From assembly GCA_964420285.1 (NCBI GenBank), contig CAYQTE010000028.1:1-54464 (forward strand): a stretch of 54,464 nt of DNA, written 5' to 3'. The notes below the pieces were generated by a model that searched no databases, was not told where the DNA came from, and worked only from the letters and a program-made list of their open reading frames with translations. Both the position numbers and the translations under genes were made by a program. The DNA is from CAYQTE01 sp964420285 (GTDB lineage Bacteria; Planctomycetota; Phycisphaerae; Tepidisphaerales; Tepidisphaeraceae). Below are positions 16,793 to 25,687 of the stretch, piece by piece (the stretch's first letter is position 1; each line of letters opens with the position of its first letter).

Positions 16793-18144
16793 TGTGCTGC
16801 CGACTCCCCTTGCGCCTGAACCGCAAGACCGGAATGAAGATTCGCCGGAGGATCCACAATCACCATGTCGCCGCTCGACAGGCCGCTGGTCACCTTTACG
16901 CCGCTGGTCGAACTGCCGGCGACTTCGACCGAGCGCTGCACGGCCTTGCCAAGCTCGATGACGAACACCTTTCCATCCCGCACGGCCGAGGCGGGAACCA
17001 TGACCCCCTGAGCCGACGGCCTGCTGGCCGGTTCCGTTGTAGAGCCTGCGCGATGGAAGCCGACCGTGGCGTTCATGTCCGGGCGGAGCAGTTCATCGGG
17101 CGCCAGGATTTTCACCTTGACCAGCACAGTTGCCTTTTGTCGATTGGCCTCGGGAGAAATCTGATCGACCTTGCCATCGTATTTGCGATCGGGGTAGGCG
17201 TCGGTAGTGACATAGCACCGCTGCCCCATGGCGATCTTGTTGAAGTCGTTCTGGCTGATATCCAGTTCGACGCGCAGATCGTTCAGATCGGCCAGCGACA
17301 CGACATATCCCTTGGCCCCGCCCTCGGCGGCAAATCCTGTGGTCACGTATTCGCCCAGTTCGACGTTGCGGTCGAGGATCGTGCCGTCGATCGGGGCGCG
17401 GATTTGCGTGTTGTCCAGATACACTTTCGCCAGATCGAGATATCCCTCATCCATCGTGACCTGAGCCCGTTGGATGTCGATTTCCTCCTGGCGTTGCCCT
17501 TTGACGGCCAGATCAAGCGTGGCTTGCAGCGACGCCACCCTCGCCCTGGCGGCATCACAGGCGGCAAGATCATCGTCATACACCTGCTGCGATATGGCGT
17601 TGGTGCCCGCCAGCGCCTTGGCGCGGTCGAGAGTCGCGGCGGCGTCCTTGTAACTGGCAATCGCCTGATCCAGATCGGCCCGCGCTTCGGCGATTTCCTC
17701 CGGACGCGACCCGTTAATGAGTTCCTGCAATTTGGCCTTGGCGGAATCGAGCTGGCCCTGTTGCTGCTTGACCGCGGCCGCAAACTCCTCCTGTTCCAGC
17801 CGCACCAATACCTGGCCCTTTTTCACAATGTCGCCCATGTCCACACCGATCCATTCGACCCGGCCGCTGACCTTGGGCGCCAGTTCGATCTTATGAGCGG
17901 CCACGATATAGCCCGTGGCGTTGAGGACAACATCGTCATCGCCGCCGCCGCCGCTGGTTTGCACCGGCACGGCCCGGGCAACTTGAACCTCGACAGCCTT
18001 CGCCGGCCGCAGGAACAGCGAGATCGCCACCGCCGCGATAGAGACGGCGACAACGCCCCCAACCCACCACTTCCCGCGCGACGACGCCGCCGGGGCGCTC
18101 TTGAGCGATCGGTCGATCCGCAAACTATTGATATCCGAAGCCAC
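16789..18144 (-). CDS. HlyD/MacA-type periplasmic adaptor
   Basis: This 451 aa protein has an N-terminal membrane anchor (WWVGGVVAVSIAAVAISLF), a lipoyl half-motif (GYIVAAHKIELAPKVSGRVE), a long coiled-coil hairpin (residues ~115-230, VKQQQGQLDSAKAKLQEL), then the second lipoyl half (IRAPIDGTILDRNVELGEYV) and beta-barrel/membrane-proximal domains. MacA-like adaptors join an ABC pump to outer-membrane steps. It is coupled by overlap to the ATPase gene and lies 7 bases after the second permease. The C-terminus is Gln/Ala-rich. No TolC gene is visible in the window. Confidence 0.92.
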   Translation of the reverse strand: MASDINSLRIDRSLKSAPAASSRGKWWVGGVVAVSIAAVAISLFLRPAKAVEVQVARAVPVQTSGGGGDDDVVLNATGYIVAAHKIELAPKVSGRVEWIGVDMGDIVKKGQVLVRLEQEEFAAAVKQQQGQLDSAKAKLQELINGSRPEEIAEARADLDQAIASYKDAAATLDRAKALAGTNAISQQVYDDDLAACDAARARVASLQATLDLAVKGQRQEEIDIQRAQVTMDEGYLDLAKVYLDNTQIRAPIDGTILDRNVELGEYVTTGFAAEGGAKGYVVSLADLNDLRVELDISQNDFNKIAMGQRCYVTTDAYPDRKYDGKVDQISPEANRQKATVLVKVKILAPDELLRPDMNATVGFHRAGSTTEPASRPSAQGVMVPASAVRDGKVFVIELGKAVQRSVEVAGSSTSGVKVTSGLSSGDMVIVDPPANLHSGLAVQAQGESAAQ

Positions 18145-18151
18145 TTTCGTG

Positions 18152-19321
18152 CTATCCCTCTCTCAGCGATTGCAAAAGGTCTCGCCTGGAGGCGGCCAAT
18201 GCCGGCAGAAAACCGCCCAGGGCGCCGATGATCGCGGCAAACGCCAGGCCGATCAGGATCGCGCCGATTCCGACGCGAAACTGGAACGCCACCTCGCTGA
18301 AGGTCGCGAAATCACCCACGGCCGTCGTCAGGCCGTTCAGCGGCAGCGCCAGCAGGCATCCCAATATTCCGCCCAGAAGCGACAGGGCCACCGATTCGAA
18401 CATGAAACTGCCCAGGATGCTGGCTCGCGAAAATCCGAGCGATCGCAGCGTCCCGATCTCCCGGCCGCGACGCGCCACCGCCGCGTACATGGTATTCATC
18501 GCGCCAAAGCCGCTTCCGACGGCCATGATGATAGCCACCGCCATCCCCAAAAACTCCAGCGGAGCGCCGGAAATGTTCATGGCCTTATAATAGTCCGTCT
18601 CCGACAAGGCCGTTGCGTTGAGGCGCTTGTCGTTCTTGATGTCGTCGATCACGGCCAGCAGTTGCTTGGGCGATTCGGCACGCACCAGGACACTGCTCCA
18701 TTCGCCCTGGCGCGGAGGCTCCGTGTCGGGGGCAAGCTGGTTCAGATCGCACCAGATTTCGCTGTTGACGGCCGAATCGCCCCCGCTGAAAACGCCCACC
18801 ACCTTCCACTGGCCTCGTCCGAACTGCAAGTACGAGCCGAGCTTGGCGCTGGGATAGCGCTGGGCGATCGACTGCCCGACGGCTACCTCGCGGATTCCCT
18901 GATGAAACCACCGCCCCTCCGAAATGCTCACCGTACGCATGCTCACACCCACCGGCATCAGCCCGCGCACCGTCACATTCATCCCCTGCGGATTGTCCAC
19001 GCTGGGCAAATTGATGACCGTGACCAACTCCGCCGACGCCAGCGGCTCGCCGGCCGGCGAATGCGCCACGCCCGGCTTCAGCCTGATGAGCTGGAAAGAT
19101 GGTTCCTCCACAAGGCTGCTGAGTTCGGCGGTCCCGCCGCTGCGCAGAACAACGGCCTGCAGGGGGTTGCCGGTGCTGGCAAAGACGGCTCGCAGCCCGC
19201 TGATTAGCGCCATGGCCGTGACCAGGATGCTCACCGTCAGGGCGATACCCGCGGCGGTCATCAGCGTGGTGGCCTTGCGCTCGATCAGGTTGCGGAGGTT
19301 GTAGACCAGAGGAACGCCCAT
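18152..19321 (-). CDS. FtsX/MacB-family ABC permease (second of two)
   Basis: This 389 aa protein has one N-terminal helix (TLMTAAGIALTVSILVTAMALI), a large periplasmic MacB_PCD-like domain (GLMPVGVSMRTVSISEGRWF; REVAVGQSIAQRYP), and three C-terminal helices (FLGMAVAIIMAVGSGFGAMNT; ALSLLGGILGCLLALPL; ILIGLAFAAIIGALGGFLPA). The motif RRGREIGTLRSLGFSRASIL is the coupling helix typical of FtsX permeases. It follows the first permease gene after 6 bases. The two permeases probably form a heterodimer, since the operon has one ATPase. Confidence 0.92.
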   Translation of the reverse strand: MGVPLVYNLRNLIERKATTLMTAAGIALTVSILVTAMALISGLRAVFASTGNPLQAVVLRSGGTAELSSLVEEPSFQLIRLKPGVAHSPAGEPLASAELVTVINLPSVDNPQGMNVTVRGLMPVGVSMRTVSISEGRWFHQGIREVAVGQSIAQRYPSAKLGSYLQFGRGQWKVVGVFSGGDSAVNSEIWCDLNQLAPDTEPPRQGEWSSVLVRAESPKQLLAVIDDIKNDKRLNATALSETDYYKAMNISGAPLEFLGMAVAIIMAVGSGFGAMNTMYAAVARRGREIGTLRSLGFSRASILGSFMFESVALSLLGGILGCLLALPLNGLTTAVGDFATFSEVAFQFRVGIGAILIGLAFAAIIGALGGFLPALAASRRDLLQSLREG

Positions 19322-19327
19322 ACATCG

Positions 19328-20485
19328 TCATCCAGCGTTGCGCATGGCATCGACCACCGACCGCCGCGAGGCAAACCACGCCGGCGCCGCGGCGCTGATG
19401 ATGCCGATCACCACCGCCACTGCCAGCACGATCGCCGCCATCCAGGGATGGAACAGCGGCAGTCGATTCGCCGACAGACTATGATACGAGGCCGAGCAGA
19501 TCGCGAACGCCGCGACGCACCCGATGGTCCCGCCCACCGCCGACAGCAGTGCCGCTTCGCCAACCACCAGCCCGCGAATTTCACCCGGCGTGAAACCGAG
19601 CGTCCGCAGTATGGCCGTCTCCCGGACGCGCTCGCGGACCGTCATCGCCACCGTGTTGGCCGACACCAGAAGAATGGTGAACATCACCGCGCCGCTGATG
19701 GCGGCCAGGAACAATTTGAGATTCCCCAGAAACGCCAGGAAGCTCAGGAGGAAGTTCTTCTCCGATTCGCTCTTGGTCGGCGCGGGAGAATTGGCGAACA
19801 TCGTGTCGATGGCCTCGGCGACGCGGGGGACATCGTCGGCATTGCCGACCAGGATCAGGAATGAGCCCTCGGTGTCGCGCTGGCCGCCATTGGGGGCCAG
19901 GCTCTGTTGCAAGTACTTGTCGTTGTAGATCAAAACGTCGTCGTTGTCGTCGCCGGTAAAGATGCCGACCAACTCCAGCCGGAGCGTAACCGGAAAGATG
20001 TCGCCGGTGAGCGTGATGATCTGGCCCAGCTTCCATTTCATGCGCGAAGCCAGAATGTTGTTGGCGATACAGCCGGTCTGCAGCGAGATGAACGCCTGCC
20101 GCTGATCCTCGGGCATGACGATTTCGGGGCGGACCTTGAAATAAGATTCCGGATCGGCGCCAAGCCGCGCGAAGAAGTTGTCCTCGTTGCCCCCGGTTCC
20201 GTAGGTTCCGCCGAACCATTGCCACGGCGTGATCGCCACGACGCCGGGCACATTGGCGATCTTCTGCTCGTACGAATACGGCAGGGACTGCGCCAGCGAC
20301 ACGCGATGATGCACCACCAGCCGCCGTGCCGAAGCCGGCGAAGTATCCGGCGAAAACAGCGAGTGATACATCGCGATGAGAATTCCCAGCAGACAAAGCG
20401 ACACGGCCACGCTGGCGACGGTCAGCAGGCTCCGCCGCCGGTTCCGCAGCGCGTTGCGCGCGATGAAATCAATGTGCTGCGCCAT
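19328..20485 (-). CDS. FtsX/MacB-family ABC permease (first of two)
   Basis: This 385 aa permease starts at ATG 20485 (MAQHIDFIARNALRNRRRSL), a typical FtsX-family opening. It has a first helix (LLTVASVAVSLCLLGILIAM), a periplasmic domain and three C-terminal helices, with the coupling motif RVRETAILRTLGFTPGEI. The open frame upstream to 20746 encodes no conserved sequence and includes the complement of a tRNA-like fragment, so it is excluded. It is first in a four-gene exporter operon with the other permease, adaptor and ATPase. Substrate unknown; lipid, lipoprotein or peptide are usual. Confidence 0.92.
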   Translation of the reverse strand: MAQHIDFIARNALRNRRRSLLTVASVAVSLCLLGILIAMYHSLFSPDTSPASARRLVVHHRVSLAQSLPYSYEQKIANVPGVVAITPWQWFGGTYGTGGNEDNFFARLGADPESYFKVRPEIVMPEDQRQAFISLQTGCIANNILASRMKWKLGQIITLTGDIFPVTLRLELVGIFTGDDNDDVLIYNDKYLQQSLAPNGGQRDTEGSFLILVGNADDVPRVAEAIDTMFANSPAPTKSESEKNFLLSFLAFLGNLKLFLAAISGAVMFTILLVSANTVAMTVRERVRETAILRTLGFTPGEIRGLVVGEAALLSAVGGTIGCVAAFAICSASYHSLSANRLPLFHPWMAAIVLAVAVVIGIISAAAPAWFASRRSVVDAMRNAG

Positions 20486-20777
20486 AAATCCTCTGGCATT
20501 GTGACGGCTAAGCCAGCCGCCTTCAAGGCCGCAATACCCAGCGAATCCTACCCGCCAGTCGCCAAAGCCAATGCTTGAACTCTTGAACCAGAGTTTGCAA
20601 GTTCGACTCCTGCAAGGCGCGTTACGCATGACAGCCACATACACTCGACGCGATTCGGCCGGGAAAGCAACTGCGCAACACCTGTTCAACGGTTCCCGGC
20701 AGCCTCGCCGCTTACCAAGCCGCTGGAGGTGGTGCCGAGACAGCACGGAATTCCGGCCGGCGACACCGTCGGCAGGC
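20486..20777. other. Intergenic region with a tRNA-like T-arm remnant
   Basis: No gene was seen in this 292-base gap. Around 20580-20625 the plus strand contains ACTCT-TGAACC-AGAGT followed by GCAAG-TTCGACT-CCTGC, which has the order and spacing of an anticodon arm and T-arm. The T-stem has one mismatch, the anticodon loop is one base short, and no D-arm or matching acceptor strand is visible. At best it is a decayed tRNA 3' half. Confidence 0.3.
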
Positions 20778-22127
20778 TTACATAACTCGCGCCGCGACGA
20801 TGGTTTGATCGTCGGTGGCGTCCTCGCCGGCGCGGTGATGGCTCACCACCTGCCGGATGCGTTCGACCAATTCCGCAAGGTGTGCGGGCTCATCGCCCAG
20901 CAGCGCGATGAGGCGCTCAATACCGAACAGATCGTCGCTCCGCGCGGCCCGCGCCTCGATGATTCCGTCGGTATAGAACAGCAGCGTGGAACCCGGCTCC
21001 AACTCGACAGTCGCCTCCGCGAACGTCTCGGCGTCGTCAATGCCAAGCGGGTAGCTGCCGACCGCATCCAGACGGCGGACCGATCCGTCCAGTGCCCGGC
21101 GGAGCAACGGTGGCGGGTGACCGGCGTTCGCATACGTCAGCCGGTGGATGGCTGGCTCGTAGACGCCCAGAAACGCAGTGAGGAAGCCGCCGATCTGGCG
21201 GCCGCACAACTGCCGGTTGGCGTGGGCGAGCAGTCCAGCGGGGTTCACGACGTGCGGCGGGTGCGCCCGCAGCACGGCCTGCACAATGGCCATGACGACG
21301 GCCGCGGCCAGTCCGTGCCCGGCGGAATCGCCTATGAAGACGCACCAGCGGGACGCGCCGGCAGCGGCCTGATCTGCCGCCGCAGGACCGCCCGCGAGTG
21401 GGTCAAGCGAAAAGAAGTCGTACAGGTCGCCACCGGCGCGGCTCGATGGCTCATAGTACGTGGCGATCTCGAGGTTGGGGACTTGAAGTGGCGCAGCCGG
21501 CAGCAAAGCGCGCTGGAGTTCACCGACCTGCCGGGCCTCTTGGTCGATCCGCTCGTGCGCCAACGCCAGTTCGGCCGCCAGCGCCTGGTTCTCGAGCAAT
21601 GCGCCGACCAATATGGACCGCTCGAGCGCTTCCTCCAGGTCCGACACGGTGAATCGCTCAGGGGCCTTCTTCAGCAAGATCGCCCAGTTCATCGGCAGAC
21701 GATCTCCGGCAATCGGAAGCGCGATGACTGACTCGCAACCTCGCAGCATCTGGCAGAAGAACGGATCCTCCGCCCAATCCACGTTCTGCAACAGTTGCGG
21801 CCGGGCTGGCGCGGTGATCGCCGCCACAACACCGCCGGATTGCACGGGCGCCGACGCCGATCCCGCCGTGGCAACAGCATTGCCAGCGGGTTGATCGGCC
21901 AACTGCGTCCGAACGACGCGATATTGGCCTGGGCCTAAACCGCGGGTCGAAACCAGGAGCGAGCCGAACAGCGAGTTCCCATCGGAAAAGCCTCGCTGCA
22001 ACGCCCGAAGCGATTCTTCCGGCGAGCGACTTTGCTTGAGGTCTCCCCTCAGCTTTGTCAGGCGATCGACCTTGAGGTTTTGCGAGAGGTCCTGCGGAAG
22101 CATGTTGCTCAATCCAATGTGAGGCAA
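20778..22127 (-). CDS. RsbU/SpoIIE-type serine phosphatase with N-terminal GAF-like sensor
   Basis: This 449 aa protein has an N-terminal ~190 residue region resembling a GAF fold (ESVIALPIAGDRLPMNWAIL), a coiled linker (LALAHERIDQEARQVGELQ) and a PP2C/SpoIIE catalytic domain. The domain shows SRAGGDLYDFF, FIGDSAGHGLAAA, ANAGHPPPLL, FYTDGIIEAR and DDQTIVAA, the metal-binding acidic residues of this family. Such enzymes dephosphorylate anti-sigma antagonists (STAS proteins) in partner switching. Its ATG lies 3 bases after the VOC gene stop, so it is third in the tetR-VOC operon. An alternative start is ATG 22103. Confidence 0.9.
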   Translation of the reverse strand: MPHIGLSNMLPQDLSQNLKVDRLTKLRGDLKQSRSPEESLRALQRGFSDGNSLFGSLLVSTRGLGPGQYRVVRTQLADQPAGNAVATAGSASAPVQSGGVVAAITAPARPQLLQNVDWAEDPFFCQMLRGCESVIALPIAGDRLPMNWAILLKKAPERFTVSDLEEALERSILVGALLENQALAAELALAHERIDQEARQVGELQRALLPAAPLQVPNLEIATYYEPSSRAGGDLYDFFSLDPLAGGPAAADQAAAGASRWCVFIGDSAGHGLAAAVVMAIVQAVLRAHPPHVVNPAGLLAHANRQLCGRQIGGFLTAFLGVYEPAIHRLTYANAGHPPPLLRRALDGSVRRLDAVGSYPLGIDDAETFAEATVELEPGSTLLFYTDGIIEARAARSDDLFGIERLIALLGDEPAHLAELVERIRQVVSHHRAGEDATDDQTIVAARVM

Positions 22128-22130
22128 AGT

Positions 22131-22751
22131 CTATGAACTTCGGTTTTGTGCGTCGGGATCGAACCGCTCGGCGGGAGCGAACTCTCCGGCAACCGCACGC
22201 TCGTGCAATTCCCAAGGCGACGCGCCAGCCTTGCGAGCCGAGATCATCTTCTCCGGATCGAAATGGGCCGGCGGGCTTGGAGGCGAACTTCTCATGCGCT
22301 CCGTCGCCGTCCATGGATTGCCATAGTTATTGACGTTGATTTCAACGATGTTCTGGTCGGGATCCTCGTAATAGATCGACGTTCCCACACCGTGGTCGGC
22401 GGCCCATAATGGCCGGATGTCCAACCCCGTGAGCCGGGCAAACGTGCCCAACAATTCGTCGAGTGTGGAATATTCAAAAGCGACGTGCTGCATGCCCGTG
22501 TGGCGGCGCTTATCGCGATCAACGGTGGCTCCGGGCATTTCAAAGAACACGATGCGATGATCCATCTCGTCGTTGCCGACAAATGCAAATCCTGAAAACG
22601 GCGGGCCCTGCCGGTCTCCGGCCGGTACGTTCGAGCGGTGGTTGACGGTCATACCCAGCACTTTGCGATACCAGTCGGTCATAGCATCCAGGTTGGCCGT
22701 GACCAGGCCATAGTGGTGGAGTTTGGGATGGACTGTGATTGTTGTGTTCAT
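22131..22751 (-). CDS. VOC-family (glyoxalase/extradiol dioxygenase-like) protein
   Basis: This 206 aa protein has paired beta-alpha-beta modules: KLHHYGLVTANLDAMTDWY at the start, GMQHVAFEYSTLDEL, and GVGTSIYYEDPDQNIVEINV, where the final Glu is the usual metal ligand. His (LHHYG), His (MQHVAF) and Glu (VEINV) make a plausible 2-His-1-Glu site as in catechol 2,3-dioxygenases. The last ~45 residues (PAHFDPEKMISARKAG) are a tail often seen in biphenyl-2,3-diol dioxygenase-like proteins. ATG 22751 has AAGGAGC upstream and follows the tetR stop by one base. It is probably the enzyme whose expression TetR controls. Confidence 0.88.
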   Translation of the reverse strand: MNTTITVHPKLHHYGLVTANLDAMTDWYRKVLGMTVNHRSNVPAGDRQGPPFSGFAFVGNDEMDHRIVFFEMPGATVDRDKRRHTGMQHVAFEYSTLDELLGTFARLTGLDIRPLWAADHGVGTSIYYEDPDQNIVEINVNNYGNPWTATERMRSSPPSPPAHFDPEKMISARKAGASPWELHERAVAGEFAPAERFDPDAQNRSS

Positions 22752-22752
22752 G

Positions 22753-23421
22753 CTAAAGCTCCTTTGAAGAAGTTTGGGGATTCTTAAGCACGCCGTGAAG
22801 AAGCATGTCGATCTGAATTTCGAATACCTTTCGTAGATCGAGTGGCTCGCTATCGTAGGGCTGGAAAACGGTACGCCATACAGTCCCGGCGAACACCGGC
22901 CCAATGAAGCTGAAATAGGCGTATCGCGTATCGACTGGACGGAATTCGCCGCGGATGATGCCACGCTCAAGCAAACCGCGAATCTGCTGCCGTGAGCGGA
23001 CCAGCACTTCTTCGACATAGAACCTGGCAAGGTCAGGAAAATTCTGCGCCTCCGCGATGATCAACTTTGCCAACACCGGCTGCGGGGCCTGGGCCTTCAG
23101 GAATCCGAAAGAGGAGAAGATGTTGCGAAGTATGTCAGCGGTCGGCGCGTCGGACTCAGCGATGTCCCTCTCGCGGCCGCTGACCTGATCTATGATGAAA
23201 TGCCGGACCACCGCCTTTAGCAGCTCTTGCTTGCTCTTGTAATACAGATAGATGGTCCCCTTGGTGACACCGGCTTCCGCCGCCACATCGTCGAGTCGCG
23301 CCGCGGCGAAACCACGCTCGCCGAATACGCGGGCCGCAGCATCGAGTATCTCAACCGGCCGATCGCCCTTGCGACGACGCCAACGCGGTTCCGCGGCGGT
23401 TATTTCTGGTTCCACGGGCAT
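22753..23421 (-). CDS. TetR-family transcriptional repressor
   Basis: This 222 aa protein has a TetR helix-turn-helix (ILDAAARVFGERGFAAARLD, then VAAEAGVTKGTIYLYYKSKQ) and an all-helical ligand domain (FSSFGFLKAQAPQPVLAKLI). It is first gene of a tetR-VOC-rsbU operon. The start is uncertain. ATG 23421 touches the GGAG box with no spacer, GTG 23415 has that GGAG six bases upstream and is a good alternative, and TTG 23427 has no box. A promoter and dyad just upstream suggest autorepression. Confidence 0.92.
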   Translation of the reverse strand: MPVEPEITAAEPRWRRRKGDRPVEILDAAARVFGERGFAAARLDDVAAEAGVTKGTIYLYYKSKQELLKAVVRHFIIDQVSGRERDIAESDAPTADILRNIFSSFGFLKAQAPQPVLAKLIIAEAQNFPDLARFYVEEVLVRSRQQIRGLLERGIIRGEFRPVDTRYAYFSFIGPVFAGTVWRTVFQPYDSEPLDLRKVFEIQIDMLLHGVLKNPQTSSKEL

Positions 23422-23437
23422 CTCCAATAAATAACTG

Positions 23438-23447
23438 ACTGGATAGT
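23438..23447. promoter_or_regulatory. Candidate TetR operator
   Basis: ACTGGATAGT, a short dyad (ACT-N4-AGT), directly abuts the -10 box and covers the predicted transcription start. A protein bound here would block the promoter, as expected for an autoregulated TetR operon. The neighbouring ACTGACTGG may extend the site. Confidence 0.45.
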
Positions 23448-23476
23448 AATATAAGTGGCCGTGTTGGATTTGTCAA
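23448..23476 (-). promoter_or_regulatory. Sigma-70-type promoter of the tetR-VOC-rsbU operon
   Basis: On the minus strand TTGACA (23476-23471) and TATATT (23453-23448) are separated by exactly 17 bases, close to the ideal housekeeping promoter. The predicted start of transcription near 23441 leaves about 20 bases before the tetR start codon. Confidence 0.75.
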
Positions 23477-23560
23477 GCGGGATGCCGCGATTTTTCCAAG
23501 CGCGCCGGCTTCTCGCGTCGGTCCTTTCTGGATACCCCGCCCTCGTTGTAACATTCCCCC

Positions 23561-25597
23561 ATGCACGTCCTGTTCATCCATCAGAATTTCCCGGCCCAGT
23601 TCCGGTATATCGCGACCCGCCTTGCGGCCGAGCATGGCTGGCAAATCTCCTTCGCCACCGAACGGCAGGAGGATGAGCTTCCCGGCATCCGCAAGATCAT
23701 CTACAAACCCCGCGGCGGCGCCACGCTCTCCAACCACATGTGTACCCGCAACTTCGAAAACGCCGTCGCACATGCCCACGGCGTTTATGAAGCCCTCAAG
23801 GCCACCCCGGAGATTCAGCCCGATCTGGTCATCGCCCACACCGGGTTCGGCTCTTCGCTCTTTCTCCCCTACCTCTATGACGCCCCGATCATCAATTTCC
23901 TGGAATTCTTTTACCATCCCGTCGGCCAGGACATGGGATTCCGGCCGGAGCTTCCGGTATCCGAGATCGACCTCCTTCGCATCAAGACCAAGAACGCGAT
24001 GATCCTGCTGGATGTCGTCAACTGCGATCGCGGCTGGTGCCCGACGCATTATCAGCGCGATTATTTCCCGCCGGAATTGCGATCGAAAATCGAGGTCATC
24101 TTCGATGGGATCGACACCAGCGTGTTTCGACGCCAAGAGGGCGCCCGCGGCCGCATCGAAAAGGCGTGGAATGTTCCGTCCGACGCGAAGATCGTGACCT
24201 ACGTGGCGCGCGGATTCGAGCGCATGCGCGGGTTTGACATCTTCATGAAGATCGCCGCACGCGTCGCCGCCGCTCGCAGCGATGTCGTCTTCATCGTCGT
24301 CGGCACCGATAAGGTCTATTACGGCGGCGACATGAACTACACCACCGCGCCCAGCTTCCGCCTACAAGTTCTCGAAGACGAGCCGGCCGATCTCTCCCGG
24401 TTCCGCTTCACCGGCTATGTGCCGCAGGAAACTCTGGCGGATATTCTCTCGGCCAGCGATCTGCATCTTTATTTCACCGAGCCGTTCATCGCGTCGTGGT
24501 CGATGGTGGATGCGATGGCCTGCGGAGCGGTGGTGCTGGCCAGCGACCAGGCGTGCGTGCGCGAATACATCGTCCCCGGCGAGAACGGCCTGCTGAACGG
24601 GTTCTTCGATGTCGATGGCTTCACCGAAAAATCACTGGCGGTGCTGGCCGATCCGCAGAGCTACGCGCCTCTGGCGCGGGCGGCCGTGCATACGGTCCAG
24701 ACTCAATATTCGCTGGACGTGGCGATGCCCAGGCTCAAGTTGTTTTTTGAATCTGTCGCGTCCACGCGGCGAAATCCGAGCAATCTGCTTCGCAATCTGG
24801 CGCGAACCGGCACGGTGCGCCGCGTCCATGACGATCCGGATATGGTCCGCGCGACCCCGACGCCCCCCGATACCACTATCGCCGCGCCAACGGCGCCGCC
24901 GAAGGAACTGCCGCCGGATTCCGATCCCGGCCGGGCCGCCGCCAGCGCGTCGATCCGCAATCTGCTGCACGCCTCGCGCACGATTCCCAACTGGATCGCG
25001 GCTGTGCAATCGTTCTCCAGTCCCGACACCAGATTTGCCCGGCTTGGTCCGCCGGATCATCCGGGCGACCTGGTCCGCCTGCTCAATCGTTTCTCGCAAT
25101 GGAAGCCGCGTTGGGTGCTGGACCTGGGCACGACCGACGGCGGCCTGCTGTTCCTTCTTGCCCGCGTCGCCGGCGATGATGCCCACATCATCGCCGCGTC
25201 GCTGCCGGATCAGCCGTTCACCGCCGAGAGAATCCCCTTCTTCAACGCCATGGCCCGCGCCGGCCAAACGATTCATTGCCTGACCGACCTGCCCGATCAC
25301 GAAGCGATCTACCAGGCCGTCGAAAAGATCCTCGGCCAACAGCGTTTTGACTGCATCTATTTCCGCGGCAACCGCCCATTGAACGAAGTCCGATGGGATT
25401 ACCGGAAATACCGGGCCAAGCTGCGCTCCGGCGGCCTATTGGCCTGGAATGGCATCCAACCCATTGCCGACCCCGGCCCCACCCAAAACGGCGGCGACCT
25501 CCTCTGGAAAGAAGTCCGCGACCTTTTCCCCCAACGCGCCGAATATCTCGAAGGCTGCCGGTCGACGACCGGGGGGATTGCGGTGATAAAGCTCTAG
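23561..25597 (+). CDS. Glycosyltransferase family 4 fused to a methyltransferase-like domain
   Basis: This 678 aa protein has two parts. Residues 1-~420 form a GT-B glycosyltransferase: MHVLFIHQNFPAQFRYIATR at the N-terminus, VIFDGIDTSVF, and the nucleotide-sugar region FTEPFIASWSMVDAMACGAV..SDQACVREYI. After a Pro/Thr/Ala linker (~430-470), residues ~500-678 have WVLDLGTTDGGLLFLLARV, RAKLRSGGLLAWNGIQ and a Rossmann pattern like class I methyltransferases or cephalosporin-hydroxylase-like proteins. The first part may add sugar to a surface polymer or to a methylated acceptor. No polysaccharide locus adjoins it. Confidence 0.85.
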   Translation: MHVLFIHQNFPAQFRYIATRLAAEHGWQISFATERQEDELPGIRKIIYKPRGGATLSNHMCTRNFENAVAHAHGVYEALKATPEIQPDLVIAHTGFGSSLFLPYLYDAPIINFLEFFYHPVGQDMGFRPELPVSEIDLLRIKTKNAMILLDVVNCDRGWCPTHYQRDYFPPELRSKIEVIFDGIDTSVFRRQEGARGRIEKAWNVPSDAKIVTYVARGFERMRGFDIFMKIAARVAAARSDVVFIVVGTDKVYYGGDMNYTTAPSFRLQVLEDEPADLSRFRFTGYVPQETLADILSASDLHLYFTEPFIASWSMVDAMACGAVVLASDQACVREYIVPGENGLLNGFFDVDGFTEKSLAVLADPQSYAPLARAAVHTVQTQYSLDVAMPRLKLFFESVASTRRNPSNLLRNLARTGTVRRVHDDPDMVRATPTPPDTTIAAPTAPPKELPPDSDPGRAAASASIRNLLHASRTIPNWIAAVQSFSSPDTRFARLGPPDHPGDLVRLLNRFSQWKPRWVLDLGTTDGGLLFLLARVAGDDAHIIAASLPDQPFTAERIPFFNAMARAGQTIHCLTDLPDHEAIYQAVEKILGQQRFDCIYFRGNRPLNEVRWDYRKYRAKLRSGGLLAWNGIQPIADPGPTQNGGDLLWKEVRDLFPQRAEYLEGCRSTTGGIAVIKL

Positions 25598-25687
25598 GCG
25601 GTGGTCTTTCTCGCGCGATGCTCTGCAATTCGCGCCAGCCCAAACCAACCGGTGGATGGCGGGCCGGATTGCAATTAGAATGGGCCG

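Noticed and set aside
20580..20625. tRNA gene
   Set aside because: T-arm and a near anticodon arm are visible, but the anticodon loop is short, the T-stem is mismatched and D-arm and acceptor are missing. Kept only as a possible remnant.
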